The notes beneath the pieces are model-generated. The model had not been told where the DNA came from. It was given only the letters and a program-made list of their open reading frames with translations, and made no database searches. A stretch of DNA of 64,000 nucleotides from NCBI GenBank assembly GCA_037367405.1, contig JAZKJV010005772.1, forward strand, positions 1 through 64,000, written 5' to 3'. Within the stretch, counting starts at the first letter, position 1. Each line of letters starts with the position of its first letter. Shown in pieces: positions 46,975 to 58,569 of the stretch. A program made the position numbers and the translations under genes. The DNA comes from Ottelia alismoides (lineage: Eukaryota; Streptophyta; Magnoliopsida; Alismatales; Hydrocharitaceae).

Positions 46975-47637
46975 TAAATACTATTATGCTAGTCTAGACG
47001 AAATCCAAGGATGAATGCTTATATTAATTTATTAATGTAAGAAAGAGGTCGAGATATAAACGCATAAAGTTCTTGTTGGTGAATATACTTGAAATATGTT
47101 AACGAACAATGCAAACTTCATGGCATTGTTCGTGAATCTATAGATTCATATTCACCACAATTTGATTGGATAGTAAAATTGAAAAAAATAAGACCTTAAC
47201 AAATATTGTCAATGTAAGCTTTCAAAGTTATGGACTTCAAACCTGTGTGTACAGGAAGAACTTTGAATAGGGCTTACCGTATTCAAAATAAAGTTTCTCC
47301 CAGAAATGAGCACCATAACTGTTCGAGTTTTAGAGAAGTAGAAAGTCAAACTTGAAATGTTTTAATGTGTAGGATTGTCTTACTAAGGCCTTTAGTCACA
47401 TAACCGTAAAAATAAGAAGCAAGATCCTAATATTATTAACGATGTCTGTTTCTATAAGAAATCAAGTTTGAATTATCTTAAACTGGGAGTTTGTCTCACT
47501 AAGGAATTAGTCTCGTAATAGAAAAGAAAGAAGTTGGGTTGTAAAATGGTCGGTGACGTCTTTTTAAGCTATTTGGAAGATAGTGTGCATATTGATTTTA
47601 GTAAGTATATCCAAGAGCATAACATTGTTATCCTCAT

Positions 47638-49456
47638 GATAAATCATAAAATCGCCACTTTAATATCATCGTTTTATCGTAGCACAGGAGACGATTTTGG
47701 ATCTATCAAAATCGACCATGGCAATAAATTTTACTTGGAAAGCATACCAAGATCGAACACAGGAACACGCCCCTCTTCATTGATTATTCAGAGATCAATG
47801 TTTAAAGTAGAACGATTTATTTCCTTGACCTAGGTCTCCCAATGCAGACAGAATGACATATGCACACAAACACAAGGCAAAACATGATGCATAAAATGAT
47901 GCGAACAATAATGCAAAATCATGCAAACAGCAATGCAATGAATCATACAAGACAAGCCAAAGGTGCAATGGAGCATGCGCGAAATAATGTAACAAAGTGA
48001 TATTCAATGTATGTAATTCATGAGGAGAAAGCATTTTTGTTAAGTTCTAAGCATTTTAAATATGACGCAATATGTTACAGAATGACATGCAATGCAAAAC
48101 AAATAATTCTAACAATTATCGTTTACTCAATCAGATTAATTGAGCAGCAGAAAGAGATCCAATTTCAATATCATATGAAGCGCAAAGATAAATCATATAT
48201 CTAATAATGGTAATTAAATAAAGATCACTTGACACATTAATCGTTTAAAAATTAGCACATTGAAGTGTCAAATTTGAGAATAAAATATGCCATTAGGTAG
48301 AACATAAATTTAGCAACAAAACGAAACTGAAATCACTTGATTTGTAGTTCATATATTCAAGATATTAATATAAAATCTAGGGGCATAATTGCAATAAAAC
48401 ATAGAAATAAAAGAGATAAAATCTTCATAATGGTCATTTAGGGGGGCATTTTTGTAATATGTGAAACCCGATGGGTCCCTTTGTAATTTTCCCTAACGCA
48501 ACACGAGAGGCATGCATGCCTAGGAGGGACCAATCTCCAAAGTCGGAAACTTGATGAGGGTGGATTTGCAAATTACCCAGTCCGCATGTGCATGGCACGT
48601 GCGTGGGATAGGCTCGGCCGGTGGAGCCGAGGCTTGGATGGAGAGTTGGCACCACTGCAAGTGCCTCGGGCCATGTGACAACCCTAGGTGCGTCGGACGG
48701 GGGCTCGGTCCCACCGACCCTCTATGATTCGGCATGGATGTTTTGGTTGCATCACAATCATTGGATGGCCGCCGAAGGGGCGCCATCCAATGGCACCATC
48801 ACCTCATGTTCTATGTCCTCTATTGCAAGGATAGAGGCACGTTTGGATCTCCAAGAGGATGCCAGATCTCCAACACCTTCGTCCATTCTTGTCGAAGATC
48901 CGGGGAGCTCTAGGAGCACCTGTCAACGAAGATTGAGAGGCGGAGGAGACATGAAACCAGTTGGAGTTGGCCACTACATTACCCACACCGGAGGTTGAGC
49001 TCTAGAATGGAGCTTCACCTGAAGTCCGACTAATGAAGGGTGTACCTACAAAAGTGGTTAGTGGCATATAGCCGAAGCAGTTGAGGAGTAAATGACTGGC
49101 ACCGGACCGAGAACAATGGTGCCCAAAGTGTGATCTCCTCCGCCTCCGGCGGAGGAGATGGTATGGAGTGGAGGGAGTTGTGGAGGGAGGGAGGGGCGAA
49201 CGGAGCGGTTGGTGTGGATGTTAGTGGTTGGTAGAAGGTGGTGGGATGTTGAATGGATGGTGAAATAAAGGTGTGGGGGAGGAATTAATTCATATAAATT
49301 AAAGGAAAAAGAGAAAAAGGGGCTTACCGAATCGAAGAAGGAAGTCAGGTGGAGGAGAGACTTGGGTTGAGCGACGATGCCACTCGGGTCGTCGCTCGTC
49401 GAGGGCAGTCGAGCCTCAGAGCTAAAACGATCCTGAAGGGTCGTGGCTTGGTCGGC
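47638..49456 (-). repeat. Athila-type LTR fragment, minus strand
   Basis: Possible 3' LTR terminus TGATAAATCATAAAATCG at 47638 (plus coordinates). About 117 bases inside is TACCAAGATCGAACACAGGA, the family motif. AT-rich sequence follows, then a GC-rich block with GGCACGTGCGTGGG (48595). No primer site or gag lies beside it. Its other end is lost at the next LTR start. ORFs such as 48621-48998 lie in the GC-rich part and are not called genes. Confidence 0.5.
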
Positions 49457-51008
49457 TGATGAATGCAAAATCCATCTCTTTAATTTTTGATGGTTATAGT
49501 ATGGGAGACATTTTCGATCCACAAAGACCACAAACTTTGATTGTTATGGAGAATTTTTATTGGGTAAGTCTACCAAGGTCGAACACAAAGAACAATGATT
49601 TTTAACTGCACGGTTTCAAATAAATTCAAATAACTAATTTAAAGCTAAGTTAATTTCTGTGAAAATAAAAGAAAATATGATGATGCAAAATGTGATGCAA
49701 AATAAACCGAGAGGACAAATAAGCACAAGATCTGTGATGATCATTTTTAATCCAAATAAATTAATCAATATCCTCAAAAGAAAATCACAGATCAAAAGAG
49801 AGTGACTCAAGAAATGTATTCAAACGAATCCCAAACTACAGAGAAAAAGGCCAATAGATCTATGAATAATTCTACAATTAGTGAGACCACACAATGATTT
49901 TACTAATGAATATTTGACCTCAGAATGCCACGTGATTTAATCCTCAAATTCATTGAATTGTAACTGCATAAAATTAACAAGGAAATAAATGTCTCTCCTC
50001 AATTAAGCTCTTGTAGAAATTAACTTCTCAATGAATATGATCAATAAATCTTTTTCCTTGAATAAACCCCTACATAAATTATTTCTTCAAATAATAATTT
50101 CCAATTACAACAAGAAGATTAAGCAATTTAACTATCCTTTAATCAAATCCATGCAAAATAAATCCATGATCTTTTTAATATAAAAGAGCACAAAGTGTCA
50201 AAAATCAACATGCATAGATCAAGAAGTTCATAAAATAATAGTCACTCGTAAACAACTTCAGATCTGTCCACAAGATATATGAAATGATGGAGCGTGGAAT
50301 ACGATGTAAAACTACATTTGTGCATAAAAATTGGAGTTCGTATGGAAATATATGCAATAAACAAAATCCATGGATTAAAATGCATAAAAATAAATATTTT
50401 CTTCTCAAAATAGCTCATGGAGGACTTATCTGCAATATAGGAAACCCACCTAGGGTTTTGTGCAATTTTCCTAATGCAGCGCGTGCTCCTCACGTGCGTG
50501 GGAGGCGAGGGGTCCTTGACATTTTCTAGATTGGAGGGGTGGGGATACAATTTTCCCACCCACGCACGTGCGTCGCATGTGACGCAGAGGCTCAGGGGTA
50601 GAAGGCAGAGGCTCGGGGCACCGAGCCTACGTGGCAGTTGCGGGTGCTTTAGAGGGCTCGATCCTCGAGGCTTGGGCCGAGGCTCGGGGGAGAAGACTTA
50701 GCAGCCCTCGAACCGTAGGATCAAGGATTTGCCCTTGATTCGATGATTGTTGGATGCCTGGGCGCAGGCGGGGGAGGGTGGTGGTGCAAAGTTACGACGA
50801 TGATCGATGTCGGGTGGTGGAGTTGCGTCTGAAGTAGAGGCGGTGGAGGATTCTGTAGTGGAAGAGCAGCTGAGAGCGAACATTGATGAGATGGAGGGGG
50901 CAGAGCTGCTAAGATGAGCTGAAGATGAGTGGTGGAGATCGAGGTGGCGCTAGCCACGCATGACAGCGAGGTGGGAAGGAGCAGAGTGGTGTGAGGTGAA
51001 GGCGTGTA
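49457..51008 (-). repeat. Athila-type LTR fragment, minus strand, second in tandem
   Basis: TGATGAATGCAAAATCC at 49457 is a 3' LTR terminus like that at 3426. TCTACCAAGGTCGAACACA follows near 49565, an AT-rich block runs to 50460, then a GC-rich block with CTCACGTGCGTGGG. It ends against the start of the plus-strand Athila LTR at 51009, which probably inserted into it. The palindromic TGATGAATCCACAATTCATCA at the junction makes the exact border ambiguous. Confidence 0.55.
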
Positions 51009-54000
51009 GGTGATGAATCCACAATTCATCATCTTTGTTCTATCATTTTGGCCTCGAAAACCATGGCAAATGCTTGCAATTTCCCTCAATTCTTGCTTTT
51101 TAGTATTCATGCATGTGTATGTAAATAGTGTATAAAATACTATTTTTGAAGCCAAAATTATAGAATAAAGAACAGAAAAGAAAAAGAATAAAATATTGTA
51201 AATATTTTATGACCCGAAACCCCGGGACCTAGGCATCTAGATGAATAGGTCGACAATGAATAAAGTAGGGGAAGATAAGGGCCAGAAATCAATAAAAATA
51301 CCTTTCATTTTCATTCATTCTTTATTTATTTTGGGACCTATTTTGGTTCCACTTTTTATACCTCAAATAAAGAAACTTTGTACATAAAAGTTGTAGATAA
51401 TTAGCTGATTTCACTAAAAAATAATGTATAGATAAAAAGTTATGGTCTGAATAAAATTCCAGAATCCCAACTTCCCAGACCTGTATCTCTCAAATAAAAA
51501 CTTGAAATGCATCAAAATCACCTTTAATTGTAATAATTTTAAATAAGCTATTTAATGAAGGTGGTTTCGCATTTTGCTGAGCTACGGTTTGAAAGTTGAG
51601 TTTTGGACCCCTATTGTGTACTTGTACAGATTAAAATAATTATTTTATTTATTATTATTTATTTTCATAATTTTACATTTTTATAATTTTGTCAATATTA
51701 TTTATAGTATATTTACATATTAAAATCGGAATAAAAACTCAAAGAAAACACAAAATAAAATACTTGTATATAAATCACATAGGTATAATACATATAAACT
51801 TACCTATATAATTACTACTTCTATTTTATTAAGTGTACAAAACATTTTAGAAAAATAAAATAAAAATATATTTAAGTGTATAAAAATATTTTATAAGTAT
51901 ATAAAATAATAAACTAAAATAAATAAATAAAATACATAAAATAAAAATAAAATAATAAAATATATAGATATACATACCTATATAGCCTGAAAAGGTAACT
52001 TGTATTTTTATACCTTATAAAAATAATCAAAAATAATATTAAAATACCTTAGAAAATAACAAATATTTTTCATTTTATAACCTAAAAATAATAAATTCAT
52101 TTACTAATTTTAATTGATTTTTGAAATAATTTTCGTTGGGGTTTTTCTTGGTTGGTCCACGTGGACCAACCAGGCGACAGTCCACGTTGACCCGCCGGTC
52201 AAATGGATGTCCTCCCCTCCTGTAACTTTATCAGACCCTCGTTTTTGTCCCATTTCTCGAATTTTTCGAGGTCAATTCTTGCACTCTTTCATGTCAATCC
52301 CTTCACAACTTTTGTGCCTCGGCCAATGCTCTTGCACGCCCCCATCTTTCCTTAGGCCGAGGGTCGACGATTGTGGAGATCTCTCTCGGTCTTTGGAGCA
52401 CCAGACACACTCCGTCAACCCTACTTATTCAACCCCCGACTTCCATTTCAAGATTTGAACCCTTTTTGGCCTCGTGTTGCTGGAGGTGACAGCTCCGCAA
52501 CCAGACCTTCAGGCGAGTCGAGGAGGCCATGAAGCGGCTCCACCACCTCCGGCAAGCTCGCCGTCGAGGTACCTCCTACCTCAGGTTTAACCCTTCGAGG
52601 TTCCTCCTTCTCTTCCATTTTCTTCGCACTTTTTATTTCCCGTAGCCTTAGGATCATATCCCCCCAGATTACCTTTCCATTTCGCCCATCGAATCATCCT
52701 CACGACCACCTCGCCGGAGTGCAACTCCGGCCGAGTAACCTTCGCGTCACTCCATGCTTCCATTTTGCCTCCACGGGGTCCAGGCATTTTACCCTGGACC
52801 CTCTCACCCCTTTTTGCAGGTCCACGCACGTTGAAGAGAGCCTGGGGCTCATTTTGATCCTCGCCGGATGTCCGTGGAGCCCTCCAGCTCCGCCACCTCC
52901 TCGCGAAGACTTCGATCGCCGCCGTCGAGGTCCTATCTCGGGCATTTTGCCTTTGAGGTCATCGTTTTCATTTGTTTTTCTTGCATTTTTGTTCTTCCCG
53001 TAGCATTAGGATTTTTTCTCCTCTTTCCTTTTTGATTCACGCCCAGCCAATCGCCACATCCACCACCTCGCCGGAGCTTGCTCCGGTGAGCCACCTTTGT
53101 GCCATCGTTCGCCGCCATCCACATCCAGGAGAGGCGAGGCAGTTTTCCCTCGCCCTCCTTAACAGTTTTTGCAGGTGTTTTTGGAGCCTGAAGCTCGCCT
53201 GGGGGTGATTTTTTCCCGCGTCGGAAGCACCTGGTGGCCTTCTCTCATCCCTGACGTCGCAAGGAGTCCCTGGTACAACCCTCGCCTTTTTGATGCCCCC
53301 AGACGCTAGAGATTCACCGCAGGATCGTCGGCGGACCTCCCTGAGCTTCCTAGGTGGCCGGAATGGGTCAGGAGAGTGGCTTGAAACTCGAATCCTCCGA
53401 GTTCTTGAGTTGTTCTTCCTGACCAGTCCTTGGCCGTTCGATCTTCGAGGAACCCCAGGAGGAGCAGCAGCCGTAGGATCAGGCACGCCCGAGCCGTCCA
53501 TCATCTGCAGATCATCTAATCCGGGCAGTGGATCTTCGAACCATCATCGGTTGTTGTGCATGTGCCACGTGGACAAGTGACCGCTTCCCAGCCGTCCGAT
53601 CGCGCACCAAGATTTTAGGCATGGGTATTTTTCACCTACACCCTCGCCTATTTTTGTATTTCTATTTAGTCCATTAACTTTCATATGTAGTTTAAATATT
53701 TTTGTAATATTTGCATTTGAACCCTCAGACTTCTCATATTTGCATTTTGGTCCAATCCGCGTCACCTCACGTGACCTGTGTACGTGGGGTGGTGGGGTAT
53801 TTTGCAGAGGACCCCTCGAGGTTTTTGTTATTTCACTTAAGTCCAGGAACTTAGATCACGTGTAATACTTCTGGAGAAATTGCAAGTACGTCCCTTAGTT
53901 TTCGTTAATTACACATAGGTCCTTCCTAGACGCGTGCTAGTCACGTGCGGGTGTGGGAATATTGCAGGCGTGCCCTTGCGGGTTTGAGTATTCGCATTTG

Positions 54001-55166
54001 GTCCTAGAAATTGATTTATTAGTTATAAATTTTGTGGAAAATTGCACTTTGGCCCCTGGACTTCTGGTTATTTGCATTAACACCCCTGTCAGTAGTGTAT
54101 TTTCTTTTTGTTGTTTCTATTTAATTCATGCGTCTATAATTTTTTTAAAAAAAATCACCAAAAAATCAGGTTAAGCTCTTGTTTAGTTGGTCTTCCACGT
54201 CATATTTTTGTTTTACATTTTTCTTGCATTTTAATATTTATAAAAATTCAAAAATATGTATTTTTGCTATGTTTGCATTAGAAAATACCAAAACAAATAA
54301 TAAAACCCCTTTAAAAATTCCAAAAAAAATTATCTTTTGTGTCTTTTAGTATCTTTTATATTCAGACCAAAAATCATTAAAAAATACAAAAGAAAACCCA
54401 GAAAATATAAAAATTCTAAAAATCTTCACAAAAATCTTAAAAATTCTACAAAAATCCTAAAAATCTAATTTTTATCTTTGAATTTTCTCTCTTCTGCTAG
54501 ATTTATTTTAAAATTAATTTGAGGAATTTTGGAACCTATTTGATATTTTTCATCCTTAATTTAGTTTCATCCTTTTATTGTCTACACTATTTTCAGTATT
54601 TTTAACTTTAAAAATACCAAAAAATTAGGAAAAATCTTGAAAAATCACAAAAACGTTAGAAAAAATATAAGAAGCCCAAAAATACCTTATTTCCTGTATT
54701 TTGAATACTTTCCCTATTTTTATCTCTCTCCTATCTCTAGTGTATATATATTCCTTATATATGTTACATCTTTATTAAGAGAAAAAGAAAATATATAAAA
54801 TATATAAAATATAAAAAGAAAATAGAAAATCAGAAATTAAAAATAAAAAAAGAAAAAAAATATAAATATTAAAAACCCACAAAAATTTGCATGTTTGTAG
54901 ACATTTGACCACACTTTCACATTTTTGAGCATCATTGCCCGATCTATCTTGCTTGCTCCCTAATTTCGACACTCTACACGTACTTGCACACTATACACAC
55001 TTATTGTAGAGTTATAATAAATTTTAACTCCACATTTGCTTTCATTGTTTGATTTGATTGTCGTGGGTTAATTGTTGACTTAATTAGGATTTACCGAGGG
55101 TCGCTGCAGTGACTTTGTCTCCGCCTTGTGTGAGGCATTTCGACCTTCGTATCTCTCGGTTAATCA
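51009..55166 (+). repeat. 5' LTR of plus-strand Athila element (4158 bases)
   Basis: Starts TGATGAATCCACAATTCATC and ends CTCGGTTAATCA, two bases before a primer site. The whole LTR is related, in inverted polarity, to 58309-62125: both share TGGTTGGTCCACGTGGACCA (52151 against about 60960), a GC-rich middle with the GCCGGAG words, T/A-rich flanks and the GGTTAAT terminal region. The GC-rich centre (52140-53600) gives several long ORFs on both strands, all with skewed composition; none is convincing. Left flank GTAGG is a candidate target duplication, with the partner beyond the window. Confidence 0.85.
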
Positions 55167-55168
55167 AA

Positions 55169-55186
55169 TGGCGTCGTTGCCCGGGA
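55169..55186 (+). other. Primer-binding site (tRNA-Asp type)
   Basis: TGGCGTCGTTGCCCGGGA, two bases after the LTR end. It differs at a few positions from the usual Athila primer site, which pairs with the 3' end of tRNA-Asp and starts minus-strand DNA synthesis. Confidence 0.85.
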
Positions 55187-56618
55187 GTAACAGCGTATAG
55201 ATCATATCTTGTAATTGATTGTGATTATCTGTTTGCCACTATAGCTTCATTTATTTCTCTTGTATTTGACTTACATTTTTGAGCTATCTGACCACCTTCT
55301 TTGTTGTCTTTGTACGAGGTACCACGGATCGAGGGAGGCGGCTTTTCCTAGGCGCCTGGGCACCCATGTGAAGCCGGCTACAACCTGCTCAAAGAAGACT
55401 TAGAGATTTTTGTAGATTAGCTCATTTACTTTCTGCATATATTTGTGTAATTATTTGTGAGAGAGAGTGGCACTTAATTTGTAACTAAACAGGACATTCA
55501 GATACTTCGACATTTCACGAGGTCTAGTGCCCGAGGGATTGTTCCCTTGGGGGCCTCGTGTGCTTGCATGGTTTTTCACTGTTTTTGTTTTCACCGATTT
55601 TCTTTTATTTCGATTCACGAATGTTTTAGCCCCTATACTTAGGATTTTATTATGATTGTGACGTAATTGATTAGGATCCCACACTTAATACCTTTGCCTG
55701 TGCCTATAGATCGTTAAGTGGACCTAATTAATAACTCACAAAAGAAAGCTATTTTGGACACCTAAGGGGTCCTGTGCCGCTAGAGGTCATATACAACGCT
55801 GACAGGATCTGTTGTAGCGGACACCGATCGGCATCAGAGACCGGACTCCGACTCCTCTTGTTGTCCACTTAGCTACTGTTCTTTTCATGTAGAATTTTTC
55901 GTCTAAGGCCGATTTCTTCATGCATCATATAGGTAGTTTAATTTCTATCTTTTATTTTATGCATGGATCACCCTGCATGTAGAGTGCTGGAGCAAGGTAC
56001 GCATTTCTATCTCTGCATGCATCATTGTGTTTGATCGTGCATCGGCTTTTCCGACTTCCTCCCCCGTTTTATTGAACCTTAAATAACCAAGAGATCGAAA
56101 AATTCGTTAGACGTTGTCTTTTATTCAAAAAAATACCTAAAAAAGTGAAAATCATAAAATTGGGACTGCTAATGCAAACTTGACCTTAAAACTCACCCCA
56201 CCCTCAAAAATTTTGTCTCAGGGAGAGTAACCCCATCATTGGTTGATTTATCTGCAGCGAGAGAGTGACCCGAATACTAGAATAGAGCCATGCCCGAAAT
56301 TCTAGTTGACTACTAGTCTTAGTGAGTCGTTCTCCAGTGAGGATCTCTCCGGTAACCGGTAAAGCGAACCGCGACGTCCTTAGCAGATGGGGTTGATTGG
56401 GTAGCCGATAAACGGTCCGCAACTCCTACTGGATGGGAAAGATCTCATTCGGGATTGGGACAGTCTGCTAGGAGAGTTGGGTTCCCAACAGCTCGCTTAA
56501 TCGCTCTGATAGATTGATTGATCACCTAAATAAAATTGACAAGATAAACGACCGAACCTTTACGGTCATCAGCTCCAGAGTTGTGTAGGTGAATTAGGGG
56601 TTTGTATTCACATCTTGT
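55187..56618 (+). other. Athila untranslated leader
   Basis: About 1.4 kb between primer site and gag. No ORF of note. It contains the usual AT-rich leader with a purine-rich segment before gag. Packaging signals cannot be recognised by eye. Confidence 0.6.
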
Positions 56619-58308
56619 TTGCATTCCAGATCTCATCTGCCCTTTCTCCAGATCAAAATGATGGGAAGGAGATCCCTTAGGCCACGTCTGGTGGCACCGC
56701 TGTCGAGCATTCCTTCCTATTCATCTAGGTCAGCTTCGTTGAGTCCAGACCCACTCTCCGAGCTTGAGTTCACGTCCACCCTATTTCCCCTCGAACACCC
56801 TTCTTCTTCCATCAGTCCAGTAGTGTCAGAGTTTAGTGCAGAACAGAGCTCAGAACATTTGACGGCACCTGAGATGGGTTCTTTTGCCTTTGCAGAGACC
56901 CACGATATGGACAGCAGAGAGGAACACCCAGATGAGCAGAGACCACCACCATTCCTATATGATCAAGCTGCCATCAACATTTCACTGTTAGCATCCCTTG
57001 AGACTATGCAGAGACAGATCAGAGACCAGGGAGTATTTATGGGTGATATCATGAGGGAGTTGGCACAGATGCGAGAGGGAAGAGTAGACAGACCTGAGGG
57101 CAGTGGAGAAGATATATCGGATGCAACAGGAGGAGGAGGAGAACCCAACCAGGAGAGGTCGTCGCCGATGACCATGAGGCAGTTGCACAACCCAACCGCG
57201 ACCCTCACTCACCGATGGATTCAGCTTCCTCCCATTGTTGGGAACTTTGAGCTTCGCCCGCAGACCATTCAGCTATTGCCCAAGTTTCACGGGCTAGCCA
57301 CCGAGGAGCCTCATCTCCATCTGCAGGAGTTTGAGATGATTTGCAGCACTGTCCACGACAGACTGGTGGACGAGGACTTGATCAAAATGATTGCCTTCCC
57401 ATTCTCCTTACCTGATAGAGCAGCCTACTGGCTGAAGCATCTTGGGAGGTACGTCACATCATGGGCACAACTCCGACGCAAGTACTTGAACAAGTACTAT
57501 CCACTCGGCCGGACCCACACAGCATGAGCTATGATCAGCAACTTCACCATGGTCCCGAATGAACAGTTCCATGAGGCTTGGGATCGATTCAGAGAGCTCA
57601 TTGACCGGTGTCCACATCATGATATATCCAAACCCAACTTAGTTCAGTGTTTCTTTTGTGGGCTGACACCAGAGCTGCAGGGGCTTGTTAATGCCTCTTG
57701 TGGTAGATCTTACTTCTCCAAGGGAGAAGACGCAGTTTGGGAGATCTATGAGGGAATGGCAGAGAACTCCACTGTCATGGCCCAAGCTCGCGTCTACACG
57801 CAGCCGAAGCTGCCACCACAAGCAGTTGAATATCAGAGGATTGCACGAATCGATGCCAGTATATACACTCCGTCAGCAGTCGCAGCTCAGGCTGAATCCA
57901 CCGATGCCGACATGGGGATCATTTCATAGAAGTTGGACCGCATCGAGATTCTTGAGAAGAAGCAGAGTCAACGTCTTGCCCAGATGGACCTTTTGAGGAA
58001 GACCATGAGTGACCTGAAGACACAGATTCTTTGCATCCAGGAGGCACAGACGTCTACTCAGCAGCCTCCCAGGTCACGGGCTGATCCCATCAGTAGCAGC
58101 TCCACCCAGCCCTCTACCACGTACATCCAGGTCCATCACATCCAGGCAGAACTGGTCCAGCAGCTACAACACTACCCATTGTCGCCGCCATCTCAGGACA
58201 CTCGGATGGTGGTTTATCAGCCGGATCAGCCATTGGCAGTTCTTCCACCACCTCCCGTTGAGCAGGAACCATTGATGGAAGTCATTGGGATATGGTACGA
58301 TCGGTACC
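56619..58308 (+). pseudogene. Athila gag, 5' part, with two in-frame stops
   Basis: One reading frame from 56619 to 58308, broken by TGA at 57525 and TAG at 57927. After an S/P-rich start comes the retrotransposon gag domain: HLHLQEFEMICSTVHDRLVD, PDRAAYWLKHLGRYVTSW, KYLNKYYPL, then NEQFHEAWDRFRELIDRCPH and FCGLTPELQGLVNASCGRSY (57240-57760). A predicted coiled coil (KLDRIEILEKKQ, about 57930-58040) and a Q/P-rich part follow. At 58308 it is cut by an antisense LTR; the same frame resumes at 62131. Forms the particle shell in active elements. Confidence 0.9.
58304..58308. other. Target-site duplication, left copy
   Basis: GTACC directly before the TG that opens the inverted LTR. The right copy is 62126-62130. 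Five bases is the size made by Gypsy integrases. Confidence 0.9.
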
Positions 58309-58538
58309 TGATAACCACAGATTTCTAACAGACTAGTGTTCCACACAAAACGGGAACACAAGGGTCGATGCGGTGACCGCTAAAAATCCCTAATTAATCA
58401 ACAATTAACCCACACTATAGATCAAGCAATCAAAAATAAATGTGAAGTTAAAATTTATTTTTAACTCTACATAAATGGTGTATAGAGCAAGTATGCAGAG
58501 AGTTCGAACACAGGGAGCAAACAGGGTAGGTCAAACAG

Positions 58539-58569
<31 letters not shown>

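Larger units (their letters stand above)
43380..47637 (+). pseudogene. Highly decayed Copia gag-protease-integrase, plus strand
   Basis: A fossil readable only by patches on the plus strand. Near 44030-44110 is a zinc-knuckle-like HNNQAGH..KKDC with C and H spacing disturbed by stops. At 44370-44420 an LxxVLCIPRI-type block follows, and at 44640-44700 a GAG-pre-integrase HCRLGHVNLK. At 45690-45727 is the integrase YYITFIGDGSKYY (FIDDYS in active elements), which resumes after the MULE at 46975. At 47120-47180 is HGIVRESIDSYSPQF, the usual GI..YSPQ-N block. It is interrupted by the hAT at 44712-45530 and the MULE at 45727-46974. Boundaries are approximate. An imperfect internal repeat (about 47345-47420 and 47460-47535) lies at its end. 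Confidence 0.65.

Noticed and set aside
52114..53580. Long ORFs on both strands in the 51-55 kb LTR, including a 155-codon minus frame
   Set aside because: Inside the LTR, no recognisable domain, and the inverted LTR at 59.9-60.9 kb does not preserve the same frames.
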